A stretch of DNA of 64,000 nt, taken from positions 58,285 to 122,284 of the forward strand of contig JBBDRZ010000006.1 of NCBI GenBank assembly GCA_040905185.1, given 5' to 3'. This DNA comes from DASTEQ01 sp040905185 (GTDB taxonomy: Bacteria; Chloroflexota; Limnocylindria; QHBO01). Below the pieces are notes generated by a model that was not told where the DNA came from, did no database searches, and saw only the letters and a program-made list of their open reading frames with translations. Shown here piece after piece: positions 1-8,411 of this stretch (its first letter is position 1; the number at the start of each line of letters is the position of its first letter). The position numbers and the translations under genes were made by a program.

Positions 1-184
1 CGGCCATCATGAACAGGCCCAGGAGCGAGAAGGGCGCCTTCTCGCTGAAGTCGACGAAGGCGATGATCCGGGGCAGGAGCAGCCCGGTAACCCCCAGTAG
101 CAGCCCAACCCAGACGAACCAGGCCATGAGCCCGAACGAGGGGCGGTGGCGGGTGGCGGGGGGAGCCGGCTCCATGTCCGGCAT
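1..184 (-). CDS. Partial membrane protein, cut by window edge
   Basis: An open frame starts at the ATG complementary to 182-184 and runs off the left edge without a stop, giving 61 residues. It begins MPDMEPAPPATRH, followed by a hydrophobic segment (about residues 19-39, WFVWVGLLLGVTGLLLPRII), a short polar loop with FVDFSEKAPF, and the start of a second hydrophobic segment. This is the pattern of a small integral membrane protein. It is divergent from the lipoprotein gene at 219. The family is not recognised, and a second in-frame ATG lies at 175. Reading in this frame gives a coherent membrane profile, whereas the alternative minus-strand frame is Arg/Ser/Pro noise. Confidence 0.55.
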   Translation of the reverse strand, partial: MPDMEPAPPATRHRPSFGLMAWFVWVGLLLGVTGLLLPRIIAFVDFSEKAPFSLLGLFMMA

Positions 185-204
185 CGTAGCAAGGGGTCGT
201 CCTC

Positions 205-210
205 TACCAT
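205..210 (+). promoter_or_regulatory. Putative -10 element (TACCAT), leaderless promoter
   Basis: TACCAT ends 8 bases before the ATG at 219. It fits the TAnnnT hexamers seen directly before many starts in this window. No Shine-Dalgarno sequence is present between it and the ATG. Confidence 0.35.
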
Positions 211-218
211 GCGGCGTC

Positions 219-875
219 ATGTCCGTGCGCGCCCGCTCCCGCCCTGCGTCGCGGGCCATCCTCATCGGAGCGGCCTTCGTGACGCTCGTCGTGGCACTCG
301 AGGCCTGCCTGCCGCTCCCCACCCAGACGCCGTCTCCCTCACCCAGGGCCACGCCCCGTGCCACGCCGACGGCCGAACCGAGCATCACGCCGGAGGCGAC
401 GCCCCGGCCCTACTCGCTTGAGAACCCGGCCCTGCAGGATGAACGTCTGATTCAGGTCACGGTGGCCCCCAACCTGGCCACCGACGCCTCGGGCCAGATC
501 GTGGTGACGGTCACCAATCTCGACGCCACCCGCATCACGGAAATCGTCCTGCGCTGGTCGACGTCGCTGGACGAGCACCTGTTCCTGGCGCCGTTCGTCC
601 CATCCTCCGACCGGATCTGCGAAGGCTGCCCCCCGCTCAGCTGGATTCAGGCCTGGACCAAGTGGGTGTGGGGGCCCGGTGAAAGCGGAGAGCCGGCCGG
701 CACCACGTCGCTGGGGTGGGGTCCGCTGGATCCGGGCGCGACCCTGGTCATCCCGATCATCGCCAACCGCCGCAGGGATGGTCCGGTCGATTTCGACCTG
801 CAGCTCCTGGCCGGGGAGGCGCTCCTCCGCCAGGAGGGCGGGCAACCGGCCTGGCTCCGGGTGACCGTCCCATGA
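219..875 (+). CDS. Secreted lipoprotein with Pro/Thr linker, unknown function
   Basis: 218 residues from the ATG at 219. Longer upstream reading is Arg/Pro-rich and overlaps the divergent gene, so it was not used. The N-terminus has a basic stretch, a hydrophobic core (AILIGAAFVTLVVAL) and LEAC, an imperfect lipobox, with the Cys at about residue 29. This is followed by about 40 residues rich in Pro, Thr and Ser, a typical surface linker. The remainder (about 75-218) looks like a small beta-rich domain (LIQVTVAPNLATDASGQIVV, then VTVTNLDATRITEIVLRW), resembling a CARDB/Ig-like fold, and contains a CEGC motif. An extracellular anchored protein is inferred; no enzyme motif is visible. Confidence 0.75.
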   Translation: MSVRARSRPASRAILIGAAFVTLVVALEACLPLPTQTPSPSPRATPRATPTAEPSITPEATPRPYSLENPALQDERLIQVTVAPNLATDASGQIVVTVTNLDATRITEIVLRWSTSLDEHLFLAPFVPSSDRICEGCPPLSWIQAWTKWVWGPGESGEPAGTTSLGWGPLDPGATLVIPIIANRRRDGPVDFDLQLLAGEALLRQEGGQPAWLRVTVP

Positions 876-891
876 CGCAGGTCACCCTCCC

Positions 892-1593
892 ATGATGCGC
901 GGCATCCTCCCGGCCTGGACCGAGCCCGATCCGGCCCTGTACCACCGCCTGGGGGACATGATCGACCCCGGTCGCAAGGTGCTGGCCGCCCTGGAGCGGA
1001 TCGTGCCCCTGTCCGGCAAACGGATCGCGGACGTGGGCACCGGGATCGGCCACTACCCCATGCTCCTCGCCCGGCGCACGGCGCGCACCTATGGCATCGA
1101 GTCCGATCCGTCCCTGCTGGGGGAAGCGCGCCTGCGGGCCAGCGCGGCGCACCAGCCAAACATCCGGATGCTGGAGGGCGAGGCCACCGCCCTCCCCCTG
1201 CGCGACGCCGCGGTCGACATCGTGCTCCATGGCCTGATCGAGGCCGAGGAGGACTCGCTGCCGGCCATCGCCGAAGCGCTGCGCGTCCTGCGTCCCGGGG
1301 GGCGGCTGGTGGTCATGGGCTACTACGGCCGCGACGACGTGGGGCCGCTCCTCGAGCCGGAGGTCGTGGCCCATGCTCGTCACGCCACCCAGCGGCGGAT
1401 CGGCTGGTGGGTGCGCCACGGGTTCAAGATCAAGGTCGTCCACGCCAGGCTCGACCTGCGCGACACCGAGGCTGCACATGCCATCCTGCCGCGCCTGTAC
1501 GGCGACCGCGCGCGGGCCTTCCTGATGAGCTCGTATCCGCCCCTGCCGGAGCTCAAGCTGGGGCTCTACCACCTCGCCAAGGCATCGGCCTGA
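892..1593 (+). CDS. Class I SAM-dependent methyltransferase
   Basis: 233 residues. Motif I of the Rossmann methyltransferase fold is clear at about residues 45-54 (ADVGTGIGHY), followed by the acidic end of strand 2 (GIESD), LPLRDAAVDIVLHG as motif IV, and VLRPGGRLVVMGYY as post-motif. This matches the Methyltransf_11 type that methylates small molecules. The substrate cannot be told. There are two adjacent ATG codons at 892 and 895, with no strong Shine-Dalgarno sequence. The gene lies 16 bases after the lipoprotein gene and could be co-transcribed with it. A hairpin follows in the gap before the next gene. Confidence 0.85.
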   Translation: MMRGILPAWTEPDPALYHRLGDMIDPGRKVLAALERIVPLSGKRIADVGTGIGHYPMLLARRTARTYGIESDPSLLGEARLRASAAHQPNIRMLEGEATALPLRDAAVDIVLHGLIEAEEDSLPAIAEALRVLRPGGRLVVMGYYGRDDVGPLLEPEVVAHARHATQRRIGWWVRHGFKIKVVHARLDLRDTEAAHAILPRLYGDRARAFLMSSYPPLPELKLGLYHLAKASA

Positions 1594-1643
1594 TCCGCCC
1601 AAAAGCGGTCCCTGGCGCCGTGTTATCGGTCTATCATCCGCCC

Positions 1644-1682
1644 GGGAGGCCAGGTTCTTCTCCCCCCGGAGCCTGGCCTCCC
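1644..1682 (+). terminator. 11-bp perfect inverted repeat, possible terminator
   Basis: GGGAGGCCAGG (1644-1654) pairs perfectly with CCTGGCCTCCC (1672-1682) across a 17-base loop. It sits 50 bases after the methyltransferase stop and about 75 bases before the P5C dehydrogenase start. There is no T-run, so intrinsic termination is uncertain; it could also be a leader structure of the downstream operon. Confidence 0.45.
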
Positions 1683-1722
1683 ACTGTGCCTGACGGGCAT
1701 TTCGGGCCCCCCGGAGCCGGTG

Positions 1723-1728
1723 CGATAA
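1723..1728 (+). promoter_or_regulatory. Putative -10 element GATAAT before the P5C dehydrogenase operon
   Basis: GATAAT, one mismatch from TATAAT, lies 30 bases before the GTG at 1759. AGGAG (1746-1750) follows as ribosome-binding site, spaced 8 bases from the start. Unlike many genes here, this one appears to have a short leader. Confidence 0.4.
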
Positions 1729-1758
1729 TCCGGACCGACCCATCCAGGAGACCCATCC

Positions 1759-3354
1759 GTGACCGCGACCAGCCCTCGCCTGAAGATCACCTACGCCACC
1801 CTCAGCGCCGATAACCCCGAGCTCCAGGCGGCCTTCGATCGGGCGGTGGATTGGGCCCGCGGCGAGCTGGGCAAGACGTACCCGATGCTGATCGGATCCG
1901 AGCTGCGCGAGGGGGGCGAGACCTTCGAGCACCGCTCCCCGATCGACACCGAGTTGGTCGTCAGCCGCTTCCCGGTCGGCACCCGCAAGGACGTGCATGA
2001 CGCGGTCGCCGCGGCCCGCCACGCGTTCCCGGCCTGGCGCGACCTCGGCTGGCGGCGCCGGCTCGAGACCATCCGCCGCGCGGCGGACCTCATCAGCGAG
2101 CGGCAGTTCGATTACGCGGCGCTCATGACCTTCGAGGTCGGCAAGAACCGGCTGGAGTCGCTGGGCGACGTGGAGGAGACGGCGGATCTGCTCCGCTACT
2201 ACGCCGACCAGATGGAGGCCCACGACGGGTTCGTCCAGCCCATGGGATCGCTGTCGCCGGCCGAGCACACCCGCTCGGTCCTCAAGCCACACGGCGTGTG
2301 GGCGGTCATCAGTCCCTTCAACTTCCCGATGGCCCTGGCCGGCGGGCCCGCGTCCGGCGCCCTGATCGCGGGCAACACGGTGGTCATGAAGCCCTCGTCC
2401 GACGCGCCGTTGATGGGCTGGAAGTTCGTCGAGGCCCTGCGCGAGGCGGGGATCCCGGACGGGGTCGTGAACTTCGTGACCGGCCCCGGCGAGAGCGTGG
2501 GCGCCGAGCTGGAGGAGAGCCCGGGCATCGACGGGATGGTGTTCACCGGCAGCCACGAGGTCGGGATGCGGCTGTACCGCGGATTCACGCGCGACTACCC
2601 GAGGCCGATCATCACCGAGATGGGGGGCAAGAACCCGGCCATCGTCACCGCCAGCGCCGATCTGGATGAAGCGGCAGAGGGCGTGGCCCGCTCGGCGTTC
2701 GGGTTCGACGGGCAGAAGTGCAGCGCCAACTCGCGGGTCTACGTCGAGCGCAGCGTGGCGGCGGAGTTCGTCCAGCGGCTTGCCGAGCGAGCACGGCAGA
2801 TCAAGGTGGGCGACCCCACCCAGCGCGAGAACTGGATGGGGCCGGTCATCAACGCCCGGGCGCTGCGCAAGTTCAGCGATGCGGTCGAGGAGGCGCGCCG
2901 GGACGGCGGCACCATCGCGGCCGGGGGCCAGGTCCTCGACTCCGGCGATGCGGCGCGCGGCTATTTCCCGACCCCGACCGTGGTCACCGGCCTCCCGCCC
3001 GACCACCGCCTGTTCCGAGACGAGCTGTTCGTGCCGTTCGTGGTGGTGGCCGAGGTGGACTCCCTGGACGAGGCCCTGGGCCTGGCCAATGACACCCCCT
3101 ACGGCCTGACGGCCGGCATCTTTTCGCACGACCAATCCGAGATCGAGCGCTTCCTGACCGGCATCCAGGCCGGGGTCGTGTACGTCAACCGGCGGAGCGG
3201 CGCGACCACCGGGGCGTGGCCGGGCATCCAGTCCTTCGGCGGCTGGAAGGGATCCGGCTCGTCGGGCAAGAGCGGCCTGGGCCCGTACTACGTTCAGCAG
3301 TTCCTGCGCGAACAGTCGCAGACGGTCATGGGCGAAGAGCCACCCCCCGCATGA
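1759..3354 (+). CDS. pruA: 1-Pyrroline-5-carboxylate dehydrogenase
   Basis: 531 residues, typical of monofunctional P5C dehydrogenase (RocA/PruA type, 515-545). It oxidises glutamate-5-semialdehyde/P5C to glutamate with NAD in proline and arginine breakdown. Aldehyde dehydrogenase landmarks are present: SPFNFPMAL, NTVVMKPSSDAP (cofactor-binding Lys), FTGSHEVG, catalytic base Glu287 in TEMGGKNP and nucleophile Cys321 in GQKCSANSR. The long N-terminal extension and the GFDGQKCSA signature favour P5C dehydrogenase over generic aldehyde dehydrogenases. Start is GTG at 1759 behind AGGAG. No proline dehydrogenase is in the window. The stop overlaps the next gene by 4 bases (ATGA). Confidence 0.88.
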   Translation: MTATSPRLKITYATLSADNPELQAAFDRAVDWARGELGKTYPMLIGSELREGGETFEHRSPIDTELVVSRFPVGTRKDVHDAVAAARHAFPAWRDLGWRRRLETIRRAADLISERQFDYAALMTFEVGKNRLESLGDVEETADLLRYYADQMEAHDGFVQPMGSLSPAEHTRSVLKPHGVWAVISPFNFPMALAGGPASGALIAGNTVVMKPSSDAPLMGWKFVEALREAGIPDGVVNFVTGPGESVGAELEESPGIDGMVFTGSHEVGMRLYRGFTRDYPRPIITEMGGKNPAIVTASADLDEAAEGVARSAFGFDGQKCSANSRVYVERSVAAEFVQRLAERARQIKVGDPTQRENWMGPVINARALRKFSDAVEEARRDGGTIAAGGQVLDSGDAARGYFPTPTVVTGLPPDHRLFRDELFVPFVVVAEVDSLDEALGLANDTPYGLTAGIFSHDQSEIERFLTGIQAGVVYVNRRSGATTGAWPGIQSFGGWKGSGSSGKSGLGPYYVQQFLREQSQTVMGEEPPPA

Positions 3355-3773
3355 CCCACCGTCGCCGCGCCGATGGGGTCGAGGCCGATCCGGCCGCCGC
3401 CCGGGTCGTCAGCAGCGGCTGGTTCGCGGTCGAGCTGCGGTACGCGTATCTGGTGGAGGATGCCCCTCAGCCGTACCTGGTCGAGGACCGAGTGGTCCTG
3501 ATCGACGGGGATGACGAGGAGGCCGCCATGGGCCGCGCGGTGGAGATCGCGACCCGATACGAGGACGACTTCGAGACCGATGACGGCCGCCCCGGCGCCA
3601 TTCGCTTCGACGGCATCGTGGCCATCAAGGAGCTCGACGACCCGCCCGCGGCCGGAACCGAGGTATGGCACGAGTACATGTCGCCAACCGCTGGAGCGGC
3701 TGCGGGCGACGACGAGTCGCTGCCGCCGGTGTGGCCGACCGAGATGGCGTTTCCCCGCGCCCACGACACCTGA
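3351..3773 (+). CDS. DUF4288-like small protein
   Basis: 140 residues from the ATG at 3351, which overlaps the P5C dehydrogenase stop in an ATGA, indicating translational coupling. The core WFAVELRYAYLVE, then VEDRVVLIDGDDEEAAMGRAVEIA, IRFDGIVAIKEL and EVWHEYM, resembles the DUF4288 family of small cytosolic proteins of unknown role. The N-terminal 20 and C-terminal 25 residues look disordered. There are no catalytic motifs. The family assignment is from memory of its pattern and should be taken as moderate. Confidence 0.65.
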   Translation: MTHRRRADGVEADPAAARVVSSGWFAVELRYAYLVEDAPQPYLVEDRVVLIDGDDEEAAMGRAVEIATRYEDDFETDDGRPGAIRFDGIVAIKELDDPPAAGTEVWHEYMSPTAGAAAGDDESLPPVWPTEMAFPRAHDT

Positions 3774-3792
3774 CGATCGAGGGTTAACCAGG

Positions 3793-4848
3793 GTGGGCTG
3801 GCAGCGCGACCTGTACGCGGGCCTGCGGCCCGTCCTGTTCGCGACCGATTCGGAATGGATCCATGGCGTGACCGTGACGGCCCTGCGCAAGGCGGCCGAA
3901 GGCTCGTACGGGCGGGCCGCGTTGAGGCACCTGGCGAGCGACGGCCCGGCCGGCTCATGGGCTGCGACGCGGCCGGTGGAGCACATGGGCCTCCGGTTCC
4001 GCAACCCGGTCGGGCTGGCGGCCGGGATGGACAAGAACGGGGAGGCGGTCGTCGGCTGGGGAGCGCTCGGCTTCGGCTTCGCCGAGGTGGGGACCGTCAC
4101 CCCCCAGGCCCAATCCGGGAACGCTCGACCTCGGGTCTGGCGCCTGCCGGACGACGATGCGCTCGTGAACCGGATGGGATTCAACAACCGGGGAGCGCCT
4201 GCGCTCGCCGAGAGCGTGACGCGCGCACGGCCGTGGCTCCCGCCCGATTTCGTCGTGGGGGTCAGCGTGGGTCGGGGGGCAACGACCCCTGACAAGGCGG
4301 CCGAGGAGGACTACCTGGCGGCTCTCCGCATCGTGGCGCCGGTTGCCGACTACATGGCCGTGAACGTCAGCTCCCCGAACACCGAAGGCTTGGCGGCCCT
4401 CGAGGAGCCGGCCCGACTGGCTGCCCTGGTGACGTCCCTTTCGGCGGTCCAGCCCACGAAACCCCTGGTGGTCAAGCTCTCTCCCGACCTTCCCCCCGAG
4501 CGCCTTACGGCCATCGTGCACGCATTGAGCGACACACCAGCCGCAGGCCTCGTCCTGGCCAACACATCCACGTCCCGTTCCGGACTGCACGGCACGCTTC
4601 CGGCCGGCGCGGAGCAGGGAGGCCTCTCCGGTCGCCCGCTGCTTCCCGGCATGCTGGCCGCCATCGGTACCGTGAAGGGCCAGACCAAGGATCGGTTCAC
4701 CCTGATGGCTTCCGGCGGGATCTTCTCCGGAGCCGATGCGCGCCGCGCCGTGGACGCCGGCGCCGACCTGGTCCAGCTGTGGACCGGGCTCGTCTACGCG
4801 GGCCCGGGGTTGATCGGGGAGGTGGTCGAGGCGCTAACATCTGGCTGA
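3793..4848 (+). CDS. pyrD: Dihydroorotate dehydrogenase (quinone), class 2
   Basis: 351 residues from the GTG at 3793 (GAGGG at 3779-3783, spacing 9). It oxidises dihydroorotate to orotate with FMN, passing electrons to membrane quinone, in de novo pyrimidine synthesis. Seen: an N-terminal amphipathic part (LYAGLRPVLFATDSEWIH) typical of the class 2 membrane-associating helices, then GLAAGMDKNGE, GTVTPQAQSGNARPR, NRMGFNNRG, NVSSPNTEGL with the class 2 catalytic Ser, VVKLSPD, LANTSTSR, LSGRPL, and ASGGIFSGADA with the phosphate loop. In-frame sequence upstream of the GTG lies inside the preceding gene, so it was excluded. No other pyrimidine genes are adjacent. Confidence 0.93.
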   Translation: MGWQRDLYAGLRPVLFATDSEWIHGVTVTALRKAAEGSYGRAALRHLASDGPAGSWAATRPVEHMGLRFRNPVGLAAGMDKNGEAVVGWGALGFGFAEVGTVTPQAQSGNARPRVWRLPDDDALVNRMGFNNRGAPALAESVTRARPWLPPDFVVGVSVGRGATTPDKAAEEDYLAALRIVAPVADYMAVNVSSPNTEGLAALEEPARLAALVTSLSAVQPTKPLVVKLSPDLPPERLTAIVHALSDTPAAGLVLANTSTSRSGLHGTLPAGAEQGGLSGRPLLPGMLAAIGTVKGQTKDRFTLMASGGIFSGADARRAVDAGADLVQLWTGLVYAGPGLIGEVVEALTSG

Positions 4849-4899
4849 GCTAGCCAGGGGCGCGGGCAGGACGCGCCGCTTTCGACCAGGGGTCCCCTC

Positions 4900-6273
4900 A
4901 TGACCGTTCGGGCCTTCCGTGAAGCGGCCGATGCCGCGCCAACCGTTCCCCACCTCGGAACCGAGCTTCCCGGTCCGCGCGCCCGCGAGCTGATTGCCCG
5001 CGACGCCGCCGTCACCAGTCCGTCGCTGACCCGCGCCTATCCGCTGGTGGCCGAGTCGGGCAGCGGGTACGTGGTCACCGACGTGGACGGCAACCGATTC
5101 CTCGACTTCGCCGCCGGGATTGCGGTTGCGGCGACCGGCCATTCGCACCCGGCGGTGGTGGCGGCCATCACCGCCCAGGCCGAGCAGCTGGTCCATATCG
5201 CGGCCACCGATTTCTACGAGCCCCGCTACATCGAGCTCTCCGAGCGACTGGCGGCCATCGCTCCATTCGAGGATAAGGCCCGCGTGTTCCTGACCAACTC
5301 GGGGACGGAGGCGGTCGAGGGGGCCATCAAGCTGGCCCGCCACCACACCGCCCGCCCGGCGATCATCGCCTTCGAGGGCGCCTTCCACGGGCGCACGCTC
5401 GGCGCGCTGTCGCTCACGAACTCCAAGCTCAAGCAGCGTGCCGGCTTCGGACCGCTGCTGCCCATGGTCTTCCACGCCCCGTTCCCGCGCGTCCGGTCCT
5501 GGCACGAGGGCTCCGGAGGCGATGGCACCGCTGAGCTGGAAATCCTGCGCCGATCCATCCTGGGCCGGTTGGTGGCGCCCGAGGACGTGGCGGCCATCGT
5601 GTTCGAGCCGATCCAGGGCGAGGGCGGCTACTTCCCGGCGCCGGAAGCGTTCATTCGCGGGCTGCGCGAGATCTGCGACGAGCACGGCATCATCCTCATC
5701 GCGGATGAGATCCAGTCCGGCATGGGGCGCACGGGCCGGATGTGGGCCATGGAGGCCTACGACGTCGAGCCGGACGTCGTGACGGTGGCCAAGGGCATCG
5801 CCTCGGGCATGCCGCTCGGCGCCTTCATCGGTCGTGAGCGGCTGTTCACCTGGACCGCCGGGGCCCATGGCAGCACCTTCGCGGGCAACCCGGTGTGCTC
5901 CGCCGCGGCGCTGGCGACCCTGGACCTGCTGGAAAGTGGGCTCATCGAGAACGCGGCCAGGATGGGCGACCGGCTGCGGGCCGGTGTCAAGTTCGCATCG
6001 GCAGACTGCGGGGTCGTCCGCGACATCCGCGGCGCCGGGCTCATGCTCGGCGTCGAGTTCGCCAGCCACGGGGAGGCCAACGCGGTGGAGCAGGCGGCAT
6101 TCGAGCGCGGCCTCCTCATCCTGGAGTGCGGCGAAGCCTCGATCCGGTTCTGCCCGCCACTCATGGTGGACGAGCCGGCCGTCGACGCGGCCATCCGGCT
6201 CTACGCCGATGCGCTGGCCTCGGTGGGCTGCCCCATCCGCCCGCTGCCGGGGCCCGAAGAGACCGGAGGCTGA
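4900..6273 (+). CDS. gabT: Class III aminotransferase, 4-aminobutyrate type
   Basis: 457 residues. A PLP-dependent omega-aminotransferase that probably moves the amino group of GABA to 2-oxoglutarate, giving succinate semialdehyde. Signature blocks: TDVDGNRFLDFAAGIAV, FLTNSGTEAVEGAIKLAR, FEGAFHGRTLGALSLT, FEPIQGEGGY, LIADEIQSGMGRTGRMWA, and VTVAKGIASGMPLGA with PLP Lys298; then GSTFAGNPV. This pattern is closest to GabT; acetylornithine or putrescine aminotransferase remain possible. The CoA-transferase pair follows immediately, suggesting the product acid is activated to a CoA ester. Start ATG at 4900. Confidence 0.85.
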   Translation: MTVRAFREAADAAPTVPHLGTELPGPRARELIARDAAVTSPSLTRAYPLVAESGSGYVVTDVDGNRFLDFAAGIAVAATGHSHPAVVAAITAQAEQLVHIAATDFYEPRYIELSERLAAIAPFEDKARVFLTNSGTEAVEGAIKLARHHTARPAIIAFEGAFHGRTLGALSLTNSKLKQRAGFGPLLPMVFHAPFPRVRSWHEGSGGDGTAELEILRRSILGRLVAPEDVAAIVFEPIQGEGGYFPAPEAFIRGLREICDEHGIILIADEIQSGMGRTGRMWAMEAYDVEPDVVTVAKGIASGMPLGAFIGRERLFTWTAGAHGSTFAGNPVCSAAALATLDLLESGLIENAARMGDRLRAGVKFASADCGVVRDIRGAGLMLGVEFASHGEANAVEQAAFERGLLILECGEASIRFCPPLMVDEPAVDAAIRLYADALASVGCPIRPLPGPEETGG

Positions 6274-6277
6274 CCCC

Positions 6278-7189
6278 ACGGCCTCCAAGGTCGTCTCGCT
6301 GTCGGAGGCAATCGCCGCCCACGTCCACGACGGCGACCTGGTGGCGATCGAGGGCTTCACCCACCTCATCTCATTCGCCGCCGGGCACGAGATCATCCGC
6401 CAGGGCCGCCGCGACCTGACCCTGGCCCGCCTGACCCCGGACCTGGTGTACGACCAGATGGTGGCCGCCGGCTGCGCCCGCAAGCTCGTCTTCTCGTGGC
6501 TCGGCAACCCGGGCGTGGGTTCCTTGCACGCCATCCGGCGCGCCATCGAAGGCGGCGGCCTGGAGTTGGAGGAGTACAGCCATTTCGGCATGGTCGGCCG
6601 CTACGTGGCGGGCGCCGCGCATCTCCCCTTCTACCCGCTGCGTTCCTACGCCGGGTCGGACCTGCCGGCGGCCAATCCGCTCATCCAGTGGGTTGCCTCC
6701 CCCTATGCCCCGGGAGATGACGTCGCGGTCGTGCCGGCCCTCAACCCCGACGTCACGATCATTCATGCCCAGCGCGCCGACGCCGAGGGCAACGTCCAGG
6801 TCTGGGGGCTGGTGGGGGTCCAGCGCGAGGCCGCCATGGCCGCCGAGCGCGTCATCGCCGTCGTGGAGGAGCTGGTCGACACCGAGGTGATCCGCGCCGA
6901 CCCGGACCGGACCCTGCTGCCCGGGGTGGTGGTGACAGCCGTCTGTATCGAGCCCTACGGGGCGCACCCATCGTTCGCCCAGGGTTACTACGACCGCGAC
7001 AACGCGTTCTACCGCGCCTGGGATCCGATCAGCCGCGACCCCGGTCTACTCGAGGCGTGGCTCGACGAATGGGTGCGGGGGATCCGCGACCGCGCGGGCT
7101 ACGTCGAGAAGCTCGGCCCCGAGACCGTCGCCGCACTCCGGCCGAAGCCGCGGCCATCCGGATCGGTCGACTACGGCGAGTATTCGTGA
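6278..7189 (+). CDS. gctA: CoA-transferase alpha subunit, probable ACG start
   Basis: About 303 residues of a glutaconate/3-oxoacid CoA-transferase family alpha subunit: KVVSLSEAIAAHVHDGD, then VAIEGFTHLISFAAGHEIIR, LTPDLVYDQMVAAG, KLVFSWLGNPGVGSLHAIRR, and the HAQRADAEGNVQVWG block. It moves CoA between acyl groups with the beta subunit encoded next. No ATG, GTG or TTG lies where family members start. An ACG at 6278 follows GGAGG (6265-6269) by 8 bases and gives MASKVVSLSEAI, the expected N-terminus. The first later in-frame GTG would delete about 18 conserved residues. The stop overlaps the beta subunit start (GTGA). Confidence 0.8.
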   Translation, partial: TASKVVSLSEAIAAHVHDGDLVAIEGFTHLISFAAGHEIIRQGRRDLTLARLTPDLVYDQMVAAGCARKLVFSWLGNPGVGSLHAIRRAIEGGGLELEEYSHFGMVGRYVAGAAHLPFYPLRSYAGSDLPAANPLIQWVASPYAPGDDVAVVPALNPDVTIIHAQRADAEGNVQVWGLVGVQREAAMAAERVIAVVEELVDTEVIRADPDRTLLPGVVVTAVCIEPYGAHPSFAQGYYDRDNAFYRAWDPISRDPGLLEAWLDEWVRGIRDRAGYVEKLGPETVAALRPKPRPSGSVDYGEYS

Positions 7190-7944
7190 GCGCGACGCCC
7201 GACGAGCTGATGGTGGCCGCCGCCGCCGCTGAGCTGGCCGGCGTCCGGACCGTGTTCGTGGGCATCGGCCTGCCCAACGCGGCCGCCATCCTGGCCCGTC
7301 GCACGGTGGCGCCGGACCTGGAGCTGATCTACGAGTCGGGGGTGGTCGGGGCGCGACCGTCCCGCCTGCCCGACAGCATCGGCGACCCGGCCCTCGTCTC
7401 AGGGGCCACCGCGACGATGAGCATGCACGACCTGTTCGCGTACTTCCTGCAGGGCGGCCGGATCGAGGTCGGGATGCTCGGCGCCGCTCAGGTCGATCGC
7501 TGGGGGAACCTGAACACCACGGTCATCGGTCCGTATGCGAACCCGACGGTGCGGCTGCCGGGGTCCGGCGGGGCCTGCGAGATCGCGCTGAACGCCGCGC
7601 GGGTCATCGTCGTCATGAGCCAATCCCCGCGTTCCTTCGTGGAGCGCGTCGACTTCGTGACCTCGCCTGGCCATCGCCATCCCGATGGCCGCCCCCGTCC
7701 GGCCTGGGCAGGCGGCGGCCCGGACACGGTCATCACCCAGCTGGGGGTCTACCGATTCGGCACCGATGGCGAAATGGAGCTGGCGGCTCTCCACGATGGC
7801 GTCCGCGACGCCGATGTCGACGCCGCCTCAGGCTGGCCGATCCTCCGCCGCCAGCCGCTGGAGACCCTCAATGCCCCCAATCCCGACACTCTATCGGCGA
7901 TCCACTCCTTGTCCGGCGCGGAACGGGAGGCGGCGCCAAGCTAA
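7186..7944 (+). CDS. gctB: CoA-transferase beta subunit
   Basis: 252 residues from the GTG at 7186, overlapping the alpha-subunit stop as GTGA. The start of the protein (SATPDELMVAAAAAEL) and VRTVFVGIGLPNAAAILAR match the beta-subunit opening. LELIYESGVVGARP carries the Glu-Ser-Gly of the CoA-transferase active site (Glu as the expected nucleophile), followed by MLGAAQVDRWGNLNTTVIG. This is a cytosolic heteromer with the preceding gene. The acyl substrate is not identifiable. The neighbouring aminotransferase and P5C dehydrogenase suggest a C4/C5 dicarboxylate or an amino-acid-derived acid. Confidence 0.87.
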   Translation: MSATPDELMVAAAAAELAGVRTVFVGIGLPNAAAILARRTVAPDLELIYESGVVGARPSRLPDSIGDPALVSGATATMSMHDLFAYFLQGGRIEVGMLGAAQVDRWGNLNTTVIGPYANPTVRLPGSGGACEIALNAARVIVVMSQSPRSFVERVDFVTSPGHRHPDGRPRPAWAGGGPDTVITQLGVYRFGTDGEMELAALHDGVRDADVDAASGWPILRRQPLETLNAPNPDTLSAIHSLSGAEREAAPS

Positions 7945-7960
7945 GGTCTGGCCGGATGCG

Positions 7961-8383
7961 TCAGATGCCGCTGCTAGTCGAACCAGCCGGCAACCCAGAT
8001 CGCTCGCCCATGTGCATTTCCGCCGTTTCGGGATCTGCGCGATTCGGCTGCAGTTGCGCTGGGCGTCCCTCCGACCGGAGGAGTCCAAGGGTGCCTACGC
8101 TGATCTGGATATTCGTCAGGCCCGGCGCACCCCCAGCAGCGACATATCGCCGAATGGCGTCACGAACAGTCTCACTGAAACTGGCGCCCCGACTCGCCGC
8201 GATCGTGTGGAGGGCATTCATGTCGGCCCTCTCAAGACGAAGAGAGAACTGCACGCTATCGCTTTGCCTTGGGCGGGCGGGAAGATCGACCGCGCTCTCC
8301 CACGCATAGTCCTCAGGATTGCCGACGACGGCGCGCTCCTCCTTCGATAGATGGTCGAAGGATTGGCGCTTGGCTCTGGGCAT
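7961..8383 (-). CDS. Ribbon-helix-helix antitoxin, BrnA-like
   Basis: 140 residues from the ATG at 8383, chosen because AGGAG lies 9 bases upstream (upstream ATGs at 8404 and 8392 are less well placed). The centre (VQFSLRLERADMNALHTIAA, then RGASFSETVRDAIRRYV) is a MetJ/Arc/CopG ribbon-helix-helix DNA-binding domain. The N-terminal KRQSFDHLSKEERAVV region is charged, as expected for toxin neutralisation. The C-terminus after about residue 100 is low-complexity. The toxin gene lies just upstream with 28 bases between stop and this start; toxin-first order is that of brnTA. Autoregulation at the palindrome at 8700-8736 is inferred. Confidence 0.6.
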   Translation of the reverse strand: MPRAKRQSFDHLSKEERAVVGNPEDYAWESAVDLPARPRQSDSVQFSLRLERADMNALHTIAASRGASFSETVRDAIRRYVAAGGAPGLTNIQISVGTLGLLRSEGRPAQLQPNRADPETAEMHMGERSGLPAGSTSSGI

Positions 8384-8411
8384 GTTCAGCATCTCCTGGA
8401 TCACGATTTGT

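Noticed and set aside
757..3135. Very long minus-strand open frame opposite the methyltransferase and P5C dehydrogenase genes
   Set aside because: Gly/Arg/His-rich shadow of genuine plus-strand genes with recognisable families; no ribosome-binding site or domains.
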